Shown one piece after another: positions 1-8,218 of a stretch of 64,000 nucleotides of DNA. Source of the stretch: Chloroflexota bacterium. Lineage in GTDB: Bacteria; Chloroflexota; JAJPGV01. The stretch spans positions 30,412 through 94,411 of the forward strand of contig JAJPGV010000018.1 of NCBI GenBank assembly GCA_021325635.1. The letters are read 5' to 3'. The stretch's first letter is position 1. The number at the start of each line of letters is the position of its first letter. The position numbers and the translations under genes are program-made. The notes under the pieces are model-generated. The model saw nothing but the letters and a program-made list of their open reading frames with translations, was not told the origin of the DNA and ran no database searches.

Positions 1-392
1 CAGTCGAAGCGCTGTGGCTTGGGCGAGACCTTCCAGCCGTACTTCTCGCCCATGTCCAGCTCCACGTCCCAGTGCAGCGAGTAGCCGCTGCCTTCCAGGA
101 TGAACATGAACTCCTCGGCCATGTGGCGGTGCTTGCCGGTGCGGCCATCGGGCGGGATGACCTGCATGTAGGCCTCGATGTCCTTCACCCGCGAGTTGAG
201 CTTGGGATGGGCCATGTGCTTGATGCGCCCGTGCGGCGTATCCTCCCAAACCATCTCCGTGGCGCGGATGATCTTGGCCGCCTTGGAGTCGAGGTACCTT
301 TCCTCCTTCACGGCGGCGAGATCCTCCGCGTACAGCGGCGGACCGTCAATGCCTTCCTGCCAGCGCTTGGCCTCTCCGAATTCCTTTCGCAT
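1..392 (-). CDS. cupin-domain protein (3' end beyond window)
   Basis: The reading frame starts at ATG 392 behind an AGGAGGAAACG ribosome site and runs off the left edge, so only the first 130 residues are visible. The cupin signature GKHRHMAEE followed by FILEGSGY lies at about residues 89-106 and gives the usual His-x-His and Glu metal ligands of cupin motif 1. The same signature (GKHRHLAEE) occurs in the bicupin at 2571-3710, so the two are relatives. It is the third gene of a minus-strand operon and begins 18 bases after the stop of the AAA ATPase. A metal-dependent dioxygenase or binding role is likely, but no substrate can be named. Confidence 0.85.
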   Translation of the reverse strand, partial: MRKEFGEAKRWQEGIDGPPLYAEDLAAVKEERYLDSKAAKIIRATEMVWEDTPHGRIKHMAHPKLNSRVKDIEAYMQVIPPDGRTGKHRHMAEEFMFILEGSGYSLHWDVELDMGEKYGWKVSPKPQRFD

Positions 393-410
393 CGTTTCCT
401 CCTGTTGGTG

Positions 411-2564
411 TTACAGAGCCCCGGACACTGCCGGGCGTTCGCCGTTCGTTCTGGTGGTCATGACCGCGTCGAGCGCGGCCGAGAGGTGCGATCCGGAGAG
501 GACCGCGTCGCCGCGGTACTCCTGCTGCCGCAGCGCGATGATCTTGGCCTGGTCGGTGAGCGCGGCCAGGTCCGCGCCCGAGAATGCTTCCGACTGCTCG
601 GCTATCCAGGCGAACATGGACGGCCAATCGGTCTTGGGATCCTTGGGAATGGAGTCGAGCAGGATGCGCAGCACCTGCTCGCGGCCTTCGCGGGTGGGCA
701 GGCCGACGTACAGCTGCAGTCCCAGGCGTCCGTGGCGCAGCAGGGCGGGGTCGAGCAGGTCGCGGCGGTTCGTCGCGGCCAGGACCACGATCTGGTTGGT
801 GGGCTGGATGCCGTCCATCTCGGCCAGGAGCTGATTGACCACGCGCTCGGTGGTGGCGTTGGTCGCTTCGCCCTGGCGGCGCGGCGCGATGGCGTCGATC
901 TGGTCGAAGAAGACGACCGTGGGCGCCACCTGCCGGGCCATGCGGAAGACGTGCCGGATGGCCTCCTCGGACTGGCCCAGCCACTTGCTGAAGATCTCCG
1001 GGCCGTTGACCGGGATGAAGTTGGCTCCGCACTCGCGCGCCACCGCCTTGGCGAGCATCGTCTTGCCGGTGCCGGGAGGGCCGTAGAGCAGCACGCCCGC
1101 GGAGGGCTTGACGTGCAGCCGGGCAAACGCGTCCGGGTAGATCAGCGGCATCTCGACCGCTTCGCGCAGGCTCTGGATCACGTGCTCCAGCCCGCCCACG
1201 TCGGCCCAACCGACGTCGGGCACGTCGGTGAGCGTCTCACGCATGGCCGAGGGGTGAGTCTGCTGCGCGGCGGCCAGCAGGTCGTCCTTGCCGACGACGA
1301 TGCGCAGGTCCTCGTTCGAGGCTTCGCTCAGCCCGACGAATCCGGGTCCCGCGGTGCGGCGCAGGGCATTGAGGCCGGCGCGGCGGACGAGCTCCATCAG
1401 ATCGGCTCCCACGTAGCCATGGGTGAGCTGGGCCAGCTCGGGCAGGAACTCGATCGCGTCTTCGCTCAGCGGCACGCGGCGGGTGTGGATGTGCAGGATT
1501 GATAGCCGGGCGTCGGCGTCGGGCGGACCGATGTAGATCTCGCGGTCGAAGCGACCGGGCCGGCGCAGGGCAACGTCCACGGAGTTGACGCGGTTGGTCG
1601 TACCGATGACCACGACGTCCTCCATACTGATGAGGCCGTCGAGCAGTGACAGGAGCTGCGTGCCCATGCGCAGGTCGGCCTGCGAGCCGATGTCCTCGCG
1701 CTGCGGCGCGATCGCGTCCAGCTCGTCGATGAGCACCACCGAGGGGCTGTGCTCCATGGCCTCTTCGAAGACCTTGCGCAGGTTGGCTTCGGTGCCACCG
1801 TGCACCGAGCTCACAATCTCGGGACCGTTGATGTACAGGAAGTGGGCGCCGACCTCGTTGGCGATGGCCCGCGTGAGATGCGTCTTGCCGACGCCCGGCG
1901 GTCCGTACATGAGGATTCCGCGCGGCGGGTCGATGCCGATGCTCTCGTACACCTCGGGAAAGCGCAGCGGGCATTCGACCAGCTCGCGAATGAGGTCGAT
2001 CTCTCCATGCAGGCCGCCGATGTCGTCGAACGTGATCAGGTTGGCCGAGATGCCGGGCCGCAGGGCGTTGGTGCGCAGCACCACGCGTGTGCCCTCGACC
2101 ACCTGACCAAACTCAGGATCGACGGAGATGACGCGCATGAGCACGCTGCGGGCAAAGTCGGGCAGCTTGACGGAAACGAGCATGCCGCTGCAGGCCAGCT
2201 GGCCCTCCTCAGCGAAGCGCCGGCCCAGGTCGCGCTCGAGGCTGGTCAGATTGCCTCCCACCGGGGCCAGTGGCTCCAGCACCAGGCGCTTAGCGTCGGC
2301 CACTTCCACAGGCGTCACGACAATCTCCTCGCGCAGGTCGGGCTTGAGGAACTGCACCTGGTAGCGGTCCAGCCGTAGACAGCCCCGGCCGTCGTCCTGA
2401 GGGCGAGGCTGGACGCGGGCCAGCAGCCGCCGGCCGCGTTTGGTGCCAAGCTCGACCACTGTGCCCGGCTCGATATGCTCGCGGGCCAGGATGGCCGGAT
2501 CGACGTAGGCGACGTTGCGCCCGCTCTCGGCGCTGCCGAGACGTTCTACCCTCAGTGTCAGCAC
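411..2564 (-). CDS. CDC48/VCP-family double AAA+ ATPase with altered D2 Walker B
   Basis: This 717-residue protein has the CDC48/p97 layout: an N domain (about 1-180), D1 (about 190-430) and D2 (about 455-690). D1 has Walker A GPPGVGKT (221-228), Walker B VVLIDE (276-281) and the arginine-finger stretch RRPGRFDR (334-341). D2 has Walker A GPPGTGKT (495-502), but its Walker B reads VVFFDQ, with Gln555 where the catalytic Glu is expected. The D2 finger stretch is RHGRLG (610-615); both arginines remain. The D2 pore loop keeps an aromatic (KWLG), while D1 has SVHG. Family members unfold or remodel protein complexes. The start is GTG 2564, six bases after the upstream cupin stop, so the genes are probably co-translated. 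The client is unknown; the flanking cupins are candidates. Confidence 0.93.
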   Translation of the reverse strand: MLTLRVERLGSAESGRNVAYVDPAILAREHIEPGTVVELGTKRGRRLLARVQPRPQDDGRGCLRLDRYQVQFLKPDLREEIVVTPVEVADAKRLVLEPLAPVGGNLTSLERDLGRRFAEEGQLACSGMLVSVKLPDFARSVLMRVISVDPEFGQVVEGTRVVLRTNALRPGISANLITFDDIGGLHGEIDLIRELVECPLRFPEVYESIGIDPPRGILMYGPPGVGKTHLTRAIANEVGAHFLYINGPEIVSSVHGGTEANLRKVFEEAMEHSPSVVLIDELDAIAPQREDIGSQADLRMGTQLLSLLDGLISMEDVVVIGTTNRVNSVDVALRRPGRFDREIYIGPPDADARLSILHIHTRRVPLSEDAIEFLPELAQLTHGYVGADLMELVRRAGLNALRRTAGPGFVGLSEASNEDLRIVVGKDDLLAAAQQTHPSAMRETLTDVPDVGWADVGGLEHVIQSLREAVEMPLIYPDAFARLHVKPSAGVLLYGPPGTGKTMLAKAVARECGANFIPVNGPEIFSKWLGQSEEAIRHVFRMARQVAPTVVFFDQIDAIAPRRQGEATNATTERVVNQLLAEMDGIQPTNQIVVLAATNRRDLLDPALLRHGRLGLQLYVGLPTREGREQVLRILLDSIPKDPKTDWPSMFAWIAEQSEAFSGADLAALTDQAKIIALRQQEYRGDAVLSGSHLSAALDAVMTTRTNGERPAVSGAL

Positions 2565-2570
2565 GCCGGA

Positions 2571-3710
2571 CTAAACCCCCTCGTATTCGGGTGCGTCTTC
2601 GAATTGCTCGACGCCGCCCAGATCCATGAACGTGTAGATGCTGGGTACGGAGTGCAGCAGCACGGCCCGATCCCGGCCGGTATTGAAATGCTGGTGTGTA
2701 ACGCCGGCGGGGATGCAGATGAGGTTGCCGGCGTCCCAGTTCCAGCGCTCGCCGTCGTGCACGTCGTAGCCGGAGCCTTCGAGCACCAGGATCTGCTCCT
2801 CGGCCAGGTGGCGATGCTTGCCCGAGCGGCTGCCGGGCGCGATCTCGCTGAAGTACATCCACATGTGGTTGGCCGCGGTCTTGGTGGTCGGGTGGACCAG
2901 CCACTTGAGCTTGCCCATGGGAGTCATCTCCCACGGCAGCTTGGCTTCAGCGGCCACGTGGTCGACTTCCCGGCAGAAGTCGGCCTCATCGTGCATGAGC
3001 TTGACGTAACGATCGTACGTGTTCTCGACGGGTTGGTTCCAGGAGCCGGCGGAGCGGCGGGCCTTGAAGGTGGCGTCGCGGCTGGGCTCCGGCCCCAGGA
3101 TGACCTCGATGTCCTGCTCGATGCCGAGCACGCCCTTCCTGATGCGATAGCCCTTGAGCTGACCTTCCTCGTCGTAGATCGGGTCGGTGCCTTCGGGGAA
3201 GGTGGGCTTCTCGCTGAGCTTGTGCTGCTCGCGCCACATCAAGCCCAGGATGTGGTCAATGCGGCCGGTCTCCGGCACGTAGATCTCGCAGCCGATTTCC
3301 TTGTCGCCACCGTGCTGATGGTTGGTATAAGGCGGGACGATCATCAGGTCCCAGCTCTCGAACTCGTAGCTGGTGCCGTCGTTCCACTCCCAGCCCTTGC
3401 CGCTCATGCAGAAGAGGGTCGGAGCGCCGATATGGCGGTGCTGCCCGCGCACCGGCGCATGCGGCGCGATGCCGGTGAAGTGCGCGGTCATGAGGTAGTG
3501 CGGGCCACGGGTCAGCAGCTCGTAGCAGGTGTGGTCACCGGTCTGGTGGGGACTGTCCATGCCCTGCACGGTGGGCTGCTTGGGCAGCTGCTCGAGGACG
3601 TGGGGCAGAGCGTCCTGAACCCTGCTCTCGCTCTCCTGAAACACGGCCAGCTTGGCCGAGTCCGGCAGGGTTTGCTGGTCGACGTCCTTCCACGGTTCGA
3701 GCTGAATCAT
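2571..3710 (-). CDS. bicupin protein (gentisate-dioxygenase-like fold)
   Basis: A 379-residue protein with two cupin domains. The first has RGQHRHIG and a second motif with NHQHGG. The second has GKHRHLAEE followed by LVLEGSGY and a second motif HQHFNTG. Both retain the His pairs that bind Fe or Mn in cupins. The domain order resembles gentisate/hydroxynaphthoate dioxygenases, which open aromatic rings, but no substrate can be read from sequence. I chose ATG 3710 because residues after it (MIQLEPW) look like a normal start; the frame is open further upstream to 3824 with low-complexity codons. It is the first gene of the operon with the AAA ATPase and the edge cupin. Confidence 0.88.
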   Translation of the reverse strand: MIQLEPWKDVDQQTLPDSAKLAVFQESESRVQDALPHVLEQLPKQPTVQGMDSPHQTGDHTCYELLTRGPHYLMTAHFTGIAPHAPVRGQHRHIGAPTLFCMSGKGWEWNDGTSYEFESWDLMIVPPYTNHQHGGDKEIGCEIYVPETGRIDHILGLMWREQHKLSEKPTFPEGTDPIYDEEGQLKGYRIRKGVLGIEQDIEVILGPEPSRDATFKARRSAGSWNQPVENTYDRYVKLMHDEADFCREVDHVAAEAKLPWEMTPMGKLKWLVHPTTKTAANHMWMYFSEIAPGSRSGKHRHLAEEQILVLEGSGYDVHDGERWNWDAGNLICIPAGVTHQHFNTGRDRAVLLHSVPSIYTFMDLGGVEQFEDAPEYEGV

Positions 3711-3844
3711 GTGCGCTTCACAAATCCCTTCCGCTGCCGTTGCTCGGGAGCCATGACCCAGAGCAACTGAATGAAATTTCTGGGAAACTGAGCCGGTGCC
3801 CGGCGCGGCAGCCCGTGAGCGCATTGTAGGAGGCGCTCACGCTC

Positions 3845-3925
3845 ATCGCAAACCTCTGACAAGGGTACTACAAATTTGACGCCTACGTGAGGTTTGACTC
3901 TTACGTCCACGTGAGGGTTATCGGA
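3845..3925. promoter_or_regulatory. possible operator repeats in a divergent intergenic region
   Basis: The 282-base gap between the two divergent genes contains the direct repeat ACGTGAGG at 3885-3892 and 3909-3916, 24 bases apart. It also contains an inverted pair AAACCTC (3850-3856) and GAGGTTT (3889-3895). Their position upstream of both the cupin/AAA operon and the lipoprotein gene suits a shared regulator site. No convincing -35/-10 pair was found, so this is a pattern-based suggestion. Confidence 0.3.
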
Positions 3926-3992
3926 ACGGACGAGGAGGCAGCAGGCAGTCCGCTTGACCGGCGAGTGAGAATAGGTCAGGAGGTGCTCATAC

Positions 3993-5102
3993 GTGTTTAC
4001 GACTCGATCGCGGTCGGCTTCCGCGCTGTTGGGAATCCTGACCTGTCTGCTGGCAGCATGCGGAGGCGGAGCGGCGACGGCGCCGGCCGCGAGCGCCCCT
4101 GCCACTGCTGCCGCGACGGCGCCGGCCAAGCCGGCTGGCGCGAGCCCTTCCGCACAGCCCGCGACCGGTAGCGGTTCGGCGGCGCCGGCGGCTGCTGCGC
4201 AGGGTGCGACACGCATCACCGTGGCCTACAGCGTGGCATCGCCCGGTTTCTGGCCGCTGTATATGGCGGCCGACACCGGCATCTTCCAGAAGAACGGCCT
4301 CGACGTCAACGTCGAGGTCATCCCCGGCGCGCCTGCCGCGGCGGCCGCCATGGTCTCGGGCCAGGTGCAATTCGCCCAGTTCGGCGGCGGCGCGGCCATG
4401 AGCGCAGCGGCCAACGGCTCCGATCTGGTGATCCTGGCGGTGATGATCCCGGTCAACCAGTTCGTCATCGAAGGCAGCGCGGACATGAAGTCGCCGGCGG
4501 ATCTCAAGGGCAAGAAAATTGCCGTGGTGTCGCTTGGCGGCTCGGAGGACAACATCTCTCTGCGATCGGGCCTGCACTCCATCGGCCTCGATCCGGACAA
4601 GGACGTCAGCATCTTGCCGGCGGGTCAGGATCGCGTGTCGGCATTGATCAATGGCGCGGTCCAGGCGGCTGCGCTCACTCCGCCCGACACCATCAAGGCC
4701 GAAGCCAACGGCTTTCACCCGGTGTCCGACCTGGCAAGCACGGGCTTGCCTCACCTCGGCCAGTCGACCGTCTCGACGCACAGCTACGTCACCGCGCACA
4801 AGGACGTGGCTCAGAAGTACGTCGATTCCATGGTGCAGGGCATCGCCAAGCTCAAGCAGGACCGCGCGCTGGCGATCGACGTGCTGGGCAAGCGCATCAA
4901 GTCCGACGACCAGCAGGCCATGGGCGTGGCCTATGACTTCTACACCAAGGAAATCTTCCCCAACTTCCCTGAGCCGAAACCCGAGCTGTTCCAGGACGCG
5001 GTGACCGAACTGCAGAAAGAAGATCCGAAGATCGCCAGCCTGGACGTCAAGACCATCATCGACCCCTCGTTTGTCAAGAGCGCACAGAGCCGGGCCTCCT
5101 AG
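3993..5102 (+). CDS. orphan ABC substrate-binding lipoprotein, NMT1/SsuA-like
   Basis: A 369-residue lipoprotein. Translation starts at GTG 3993 after a strong AGGAGGTG site. A type II signal peptide ends in LAAC with the lipidated Cys23, followed by an Ala/Pro/Ser-rich linker to about residue 70. The mature part begins ITVAYSVASPGFWPLYMA, as in the NMT1/THI5-like and nitrate/sulfonate/taurine binding proteins, and contains the typical DLKGKKIAV segment. It should bind a small organic ligand at the outer face of the membrane. No permease or ATPase gene adjoins it, so its transporter must be encoded elsewhere. Confidence 0.9.
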   Translation: MFTTRSRSASALLGILTCLLAACGGGAATAPAASAPATAAATAPAKPAGASPSAQPATGSGSAAPAAAAQGATRITVAYSVASPGFWPLYMAADTGIFQKNGLDVNVEVIPGAPAAAAAMVSGQVQFAQFGGGAAMSAAANGSDLVILAVMIPVNQFVIEGSADMKSPADLKGKKIAVVSLGGSEDNISLRSGLHSIGLDPDKDVSILPAGQDRVSALINGAVQAAALTPPDTIKAEANGFHPVSDLASTGLPHLGQSTVSTHSYVTAHKDVAQKYVDSMVQGIAKLKQDRALAIDVLGKRIKSDDQQAMGVAYDFYTKEIFPNFPEPKPELFQDAVTELQKEDPKIASLDVKTIIDPSFVKSAQSRAS

Positions 5103-5283
5103 AGTCGACGCAGGGCAACTACCCCGGGTCAAGACTTCGCCGAAACGGCATCCCACCGCGCACCATTCGTGGCAAGGCCACCGCGCTTCGGGCGAGCCAC
5201 GGACGGAGATGAGCACGAGGCTCTATCTGCTGTCACCCGAAAGAGGAGCGCACTGTGTTGACGCTTCGGGCGCTCGTTGGTCC

Positions 5284-5313
5284 CCCGCCGAGCAGCCGGC
5301 GCTGCTCGGCGGG
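5284..5313. terminator. strong GC hairpin downstream of the binding-protein gene
   Basis: A perfect 13-bp inverted repeat (CCCGCCGAGCAGC and its complement) with the four-base loop CGGC. It lies 180 bases after the stop at 5102 and about 65 bases before the next start. There is no T-tract on either side, so it is a hairpin with possible terminator or RNA-stability function, not a classical intrinsic terminator. The rest of 5103-5377 shows no gene. Confidence 0.4.
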
Positions 5314-5377
5314 AGGTGGACGGAAGGTCGCTGTGCACGGAACGATTCGGATGGACTGCTGATGTAAGCTACCAAGC

Positions 5378-6223
5378 ATGGCCGCGACGGATGGGCCTCG
5401 ACCTCCGACCCGAGGGCAGGGCAAAACGCCGACTAATAAGCTAACAGCCGACGGGAAGGGGCGCCATGCTCAGGGACCCGGTGCCCCGGCCGAACCGGCC
5501 AGACCTAGCTCGTCTGTGCAGCAGCAAACAGTCGTGGTGGTACCGGCGGACGCCCTGAGCAACGGCTTTCCCGTGGGAACCGAGGTGTGGTTTGACGCGA
5601 CTTACAAACCGCCCCACTCAAAACGAGGCTCATGGCGAGGGCTGACCTGGGTGGCCAGGTCGGCTGCGAAAGCCAGTTGGTTCATCTCGCTCTCCAGGCT
5701 GACTCGGGACAGGGATCCGGGATTATCCGTGTATATCGTGCTCTGGATTGCGGCCCTGACGTGGGTTTTTGGCTGGCTAGCTGCCCATCAAGGCGCTACG
5801 AAGACCGTTCTCGACTGGATCTTGCTGGCCGGCACTGTCTACCGACTGCAGGACATGGTTTGCGCCACAGCTGATGATGCGCTCCGGCTAACTGATCGTT
5901 TTGAGGATCCGATTGAGGATCCGAACTGGCGCACACCCATCGTGATACTGCCTTTCAACGTCGTTCAGACGGTGCTGGTCTTCGCCATTGCCTATGTGGC
6001 GTTTCTGAGCAGTGCAGATTTCGATGTGCCAACCAAGATGCCCACAAATTGGTGGGAGTGGCTGTACCTCAGCTGGTTGAATTTGCCGCCCCTGGGTAGC
6101 AACGGCCCAGCGCTGGGGAGTCGTGCAGGCCAGGCGCTGACGATGGCAGAAGCCAGCGTGGCCTTCTTGCTCGTGGTGCTGGCCCTCGGGGCTTTCGTTT
6201 CAGGGCGCGAGAAGCAGGGCTAA
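5378..6223 (+). CDS. hypothetical membrane protein, possibly channel-like C-terminus
   Basis: A 281-residue protein with a Pro/Gly-rich polar N-terminus (1-50) and about four hydrophobic segments, near residues 117-136, 140-155, 190-208 and 258-276. The last part has a short hydrophobic hairpin (YLSWLNLPPLG) followed by a membrane helix, a layout that recalls the pore-loop and helix of two-TM potassium channels. The GYG selectivity sequence is absent, so this is only a resemblance. The ribosome site before ATG 5378 is weak. The gene overlaps the 3' end of cytidine deaminase by four bases in convergent orientation. I do not recognise the family. Confidence 0.6.
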   Translation: MAATDGPRPPTRGQGKTPTNKLTADGKGRHAQGPGAPAEPARPSSSVQQQTVVVVPADALSNGFPVGTEVWFDATYKPPHSKRGSWRGLTWVARSAAKASWFISLSRLTRDRDPGLSVYIVLWIAALTWVFGWLAAHQGATKTVLDWILLAGTVYRLQDMVCATADDALRLTDRFEDPIEDPNWRTPIVILPFNVVQTVLVFAIAYVAFLSSADFDVPTKMPTNWWEWLYLSWLNLPPLGSNGPALGSRAGQALTMAEASVAFLLVVLALGAFVSGREKQG

Positions 6224-6639
6224 AGCTTCAGCTCGAACGATGCCGGCAGCAAATCGGCGACTTGGTATGAACGAAGCTCACCGTCCGCACGAAAGGTCAC
6301 CCGAGCGTGCGGTCCGAACTCGTACAGCACCTGTCGGCAGGCCCCACATGGTGACCCGTTGGGCGAGTCCGCATAGACTGCGATTGCCTCGATCCTCATG
6401 TTGGGACCCTCTGCCGCGACGGCCGCGAAGACCGCGCTCCGCTCCGCGCAGCAGGTTAACCCATAGCTTGCATTTTCAACGTTGCAACCCATGAACTCCC
6501 GCCCCCGCGTGGTCTTCAGGGCGGCTCCGACTCGGAAATTGGAATAGGGCGCATAGGCATTCTCGGACGCTGAGCGCGCTGCCTCATAGAGGTGATGCTG
6601 TTCGGCGGTGAGCGAAGCTTCTGCCGAATGAACTTTCAT
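6220..6639 (-). CDS. cdd: cytidine deaminase
   Basis: A 139-residue enzyme, the normal size for the tetrameric form. It contains NVENASYGLT, the catalytic Cys-Ala-Glu (CAERSA) and the zinc-binding PCGACRQ motif, with the N-terminal YAPYSNFRVGAAL stretch that shapes the nucleoside pocket. It deaminates cytidine and deoxycytidine to uridine and deoxyuridine in pyrimidine salvage in the cytoplasm. It is transcribed alone on the minus strand, and its neighbours are unrelated. Identification is by characteristic motifs along its whole length. Confidence 0.96.
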   Translation of the reverse strand: MKVHSAEASLTAEQHHLYEAARSASENAYAPYSNFRVGAALKTTRGREFMGCNVENASYGLTCCAERSAVFAAVAAEGPNMRIEAIAVYADSPNGSPCGACRQVLYEFGPHARVTFRADGELRSYQVADLLPASFELKL

Positions 6640-6750
6640 AGCGTCCCTTCGGAACTATCGTACCCGGTCATCAGCTTGGTGACCATGAACGAGCCTGCTT
6701 AGCTGGGGAACCAAGGATCCAAGTCAGCTGAATCACCTCATGCCGGGCCG

Positions 6751-6778
6751 TTCGATATCTCCCCTCGGGAGGTATGAT
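6751..6778 (+). promoter_or_regulatory. putative promoter of the Rieske gene
   Basis: A -10-like TATGAT at 6773-6778 lies 16 bases after a weak -35-like TTCGAT (6751-6756). It is 23 bases upstream of ATG 6802, so the leader would be about 17 bases and carry the CAGGAG ribosome site. Only the -10 is close to consensus. Confidence 0.35.
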
Positions 6779-6801
6779 GCGGCGCACACCAGGAGACTGC
6801 G

Positions 6802-8127
6802 ATGGCGGCGATTGACGATCTGCTGCGGCTGGACGAAGGGCTGATCAGCGGCCGCGTGCTCACTGACTCGGGGATGTACCGGCTGGAGCAGGAGCGCATC
6901 TTCGGACGAAGCTGGCTGTTCGTGGCCCACGAGTCGGAGATCCCCAAGCCCGGCGACTTCGTGACCCGCTCGATGGGCGAGGACCCGGTGATCGTCTCGC
7001 GGGCGCAGGATGGCAGCCTCCACGTGATGCTCAACGTTTGCCGCCACCGCGGTCGCAAGGTGTGCGCCGAGGACGCGGGCAACGTCCGCAACTTCCGCTG
7101 CGGCTATCACGGCTGGACCTACAGTGAAGCCGGGCAGCTCACCGGCGTGCCCTTCTTCGACGTCCACCAGGGTCGCCTGGACCGCACCAGCCTGGGGCTC
7201 TGCCAGGCCCGCGTCGACAGCTACCAGGGTCTCATCTTCGCCACCTGGGACGAGACGGCGACCTCCCTGCGTGATTACCTGGGGGAGCTCACCTGGGTGC
7301 TGGACATCCTGTTTGGCCGCACGGCGAACATGGAAATCGTGGGGCCGCCGATGCGCTGGGTGGTAGACGCGAACTGGAAGCTGGGCGCCACGAACTTCAC
7401 CGGAGACGCCTACCACCTGCCGACCACGCATGGCTACGGGTCCGCGTTGGGGTTGGACGTGACTCGCGGCCGGCGAGCAGGCTACACCATCTCGACGGCC
7501 AACGCTCACGCGGCCAACGTCAACCGCTGGCCGGAGGGCAACATGGGCAGGCCCTATCTCTCGCTGCCGGAGCAGCTGATCGCCGAGTTCGAGCAGCGCC
7601 TCAGCGCCGATCAGCTGGAGGTGATGCGGACCATGGTGTCCTTCGCGGGGAACCTCTTCCCCAACTGCAGCTATCTCAACATCGCCACAGTGGGCTTCCT
7701 CAACACCGAATGGCGCACGGGCGAGCAGCCGGCCTCTGCCGAGGACTCGAAGGCCACCTCGTTCCTCACCCTGCGGCAGTGGCAGCCCAGGGGTGTGGAT
7801 AAAACCGAGATCTGGTCCTGGCAGCTCATGGATCGAGACGTGCCCGACTGGTGGCGGGAATCGTCCATCGCCTGCTACACGCGCTCCTTTGGCTTGGCGG
7901 GCATGCACGAGCAGGACGACCTGGCCAACTGGATGGCGATCTCGGAAGGCTGCCGGGGTCCGATGGGCCGCAAGCTGTGGCTCAACTACCAGATGCGTTT
8001 GGGCGAGCGCGAAGCGCCTTCGGATTGGAAGGGGCCGGGCGAGGCTGATTACCTGTATCCCATGTCCGTGTCCGACCGCAACGAGCGCGCCTTCTATCGC
8101 CGCTGGGCCGATCTGCTCAGGGATTAG
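6802..8127 (+). CDS. Rieske aromatic-ring-hydroxylating oxygenase, alpha subunit
   Basis: A 441-residue oxygenase with an N-terminal Rieske [2Fe-2S] site: Cys80-x-His82 and Cys100-x2-His103. The mononuclear iron site follows as Asp202, His205 and His210 (GDAYHLPTTH), with a late acidic candidate in the QDDLANW segment near residue 372. This is the alpha-subunit layout of naphthalene/benzoate-type dioxygenases, which hydroxylate aromatic rings using electrons from a reductase. No beta subunit, ferredoxin or reductase gene lies nearby, so those must come from elsewhere. An AGGAG ribosome site precedes ATG 6802. The substrate is unknown. Confidence 0.93.
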   Translation: MAAIDDLLRLDEGLISGRVLTDSGMYRLEQERIFGRSWLFVAHESEIPKPGDFVTRSMGEDPVIVSRAQDGSLHVMLNVCRHRGRKVCAEDAGNVRNFRCGYHGWTYSEAGQLTGVPFFDVHQGRLDRTSLGLCQARVDSYQGLIFATWDETATSLRDYLGELTWVLDILFGRTANMEIVGPPMRWVVDANWKLGATNFTGDAYHLPTTHGYGSALGLDVTRGRRAGYTISTANAHAANVNRWPEGNMGRPYLSLPEQLIAEFEQRLSADQLEVMRTMVSFAGNLFPNCSYLNIATVGFLNTEWRTGEQPASAEDSKATSFLTLRQWQPRGVDKTEIWSWQLMDRDVPDWWRESSIACYTRSFGLAGMHEQDDLANWMAISEGCRGPMGRKLWLNYQMRLGEREAPSDWKGPGEADYLYPMSVSDRNERAFYRRWADLLRD

Positions 8128-8218
8128 CGATCCCGCGAGCATTCAGCTGATGCTGCCCGAAGCGTCGCGCAGAAGATGCAGATACGGAGCAGGCTCGAGG
8201 ATCAGGATGCCCGCAAAT

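Noticed and set aside
72..1502. Long plus-strand open frame opposite the cupin and AAA ATPase genes
   Set aside because: It is a shadow of the minus-strand genes, which carry all the expected motifs; the plus frame product shows no domain.
411..2564. Loss of the D2 arginine fingers in the AAA ATPase
   Set aside because: The motif RHGRLG is degenerate, but both arginines equivalent to those of the RPGR stretch in p97 D2 are still present.
5284..5313. The GC hairpin as part of a tRNA or small RNA gene
   Set aside because: No cloverleaf arms, TTCRA loop or anticodon stem can be built around it; it is just an inverted repeat.
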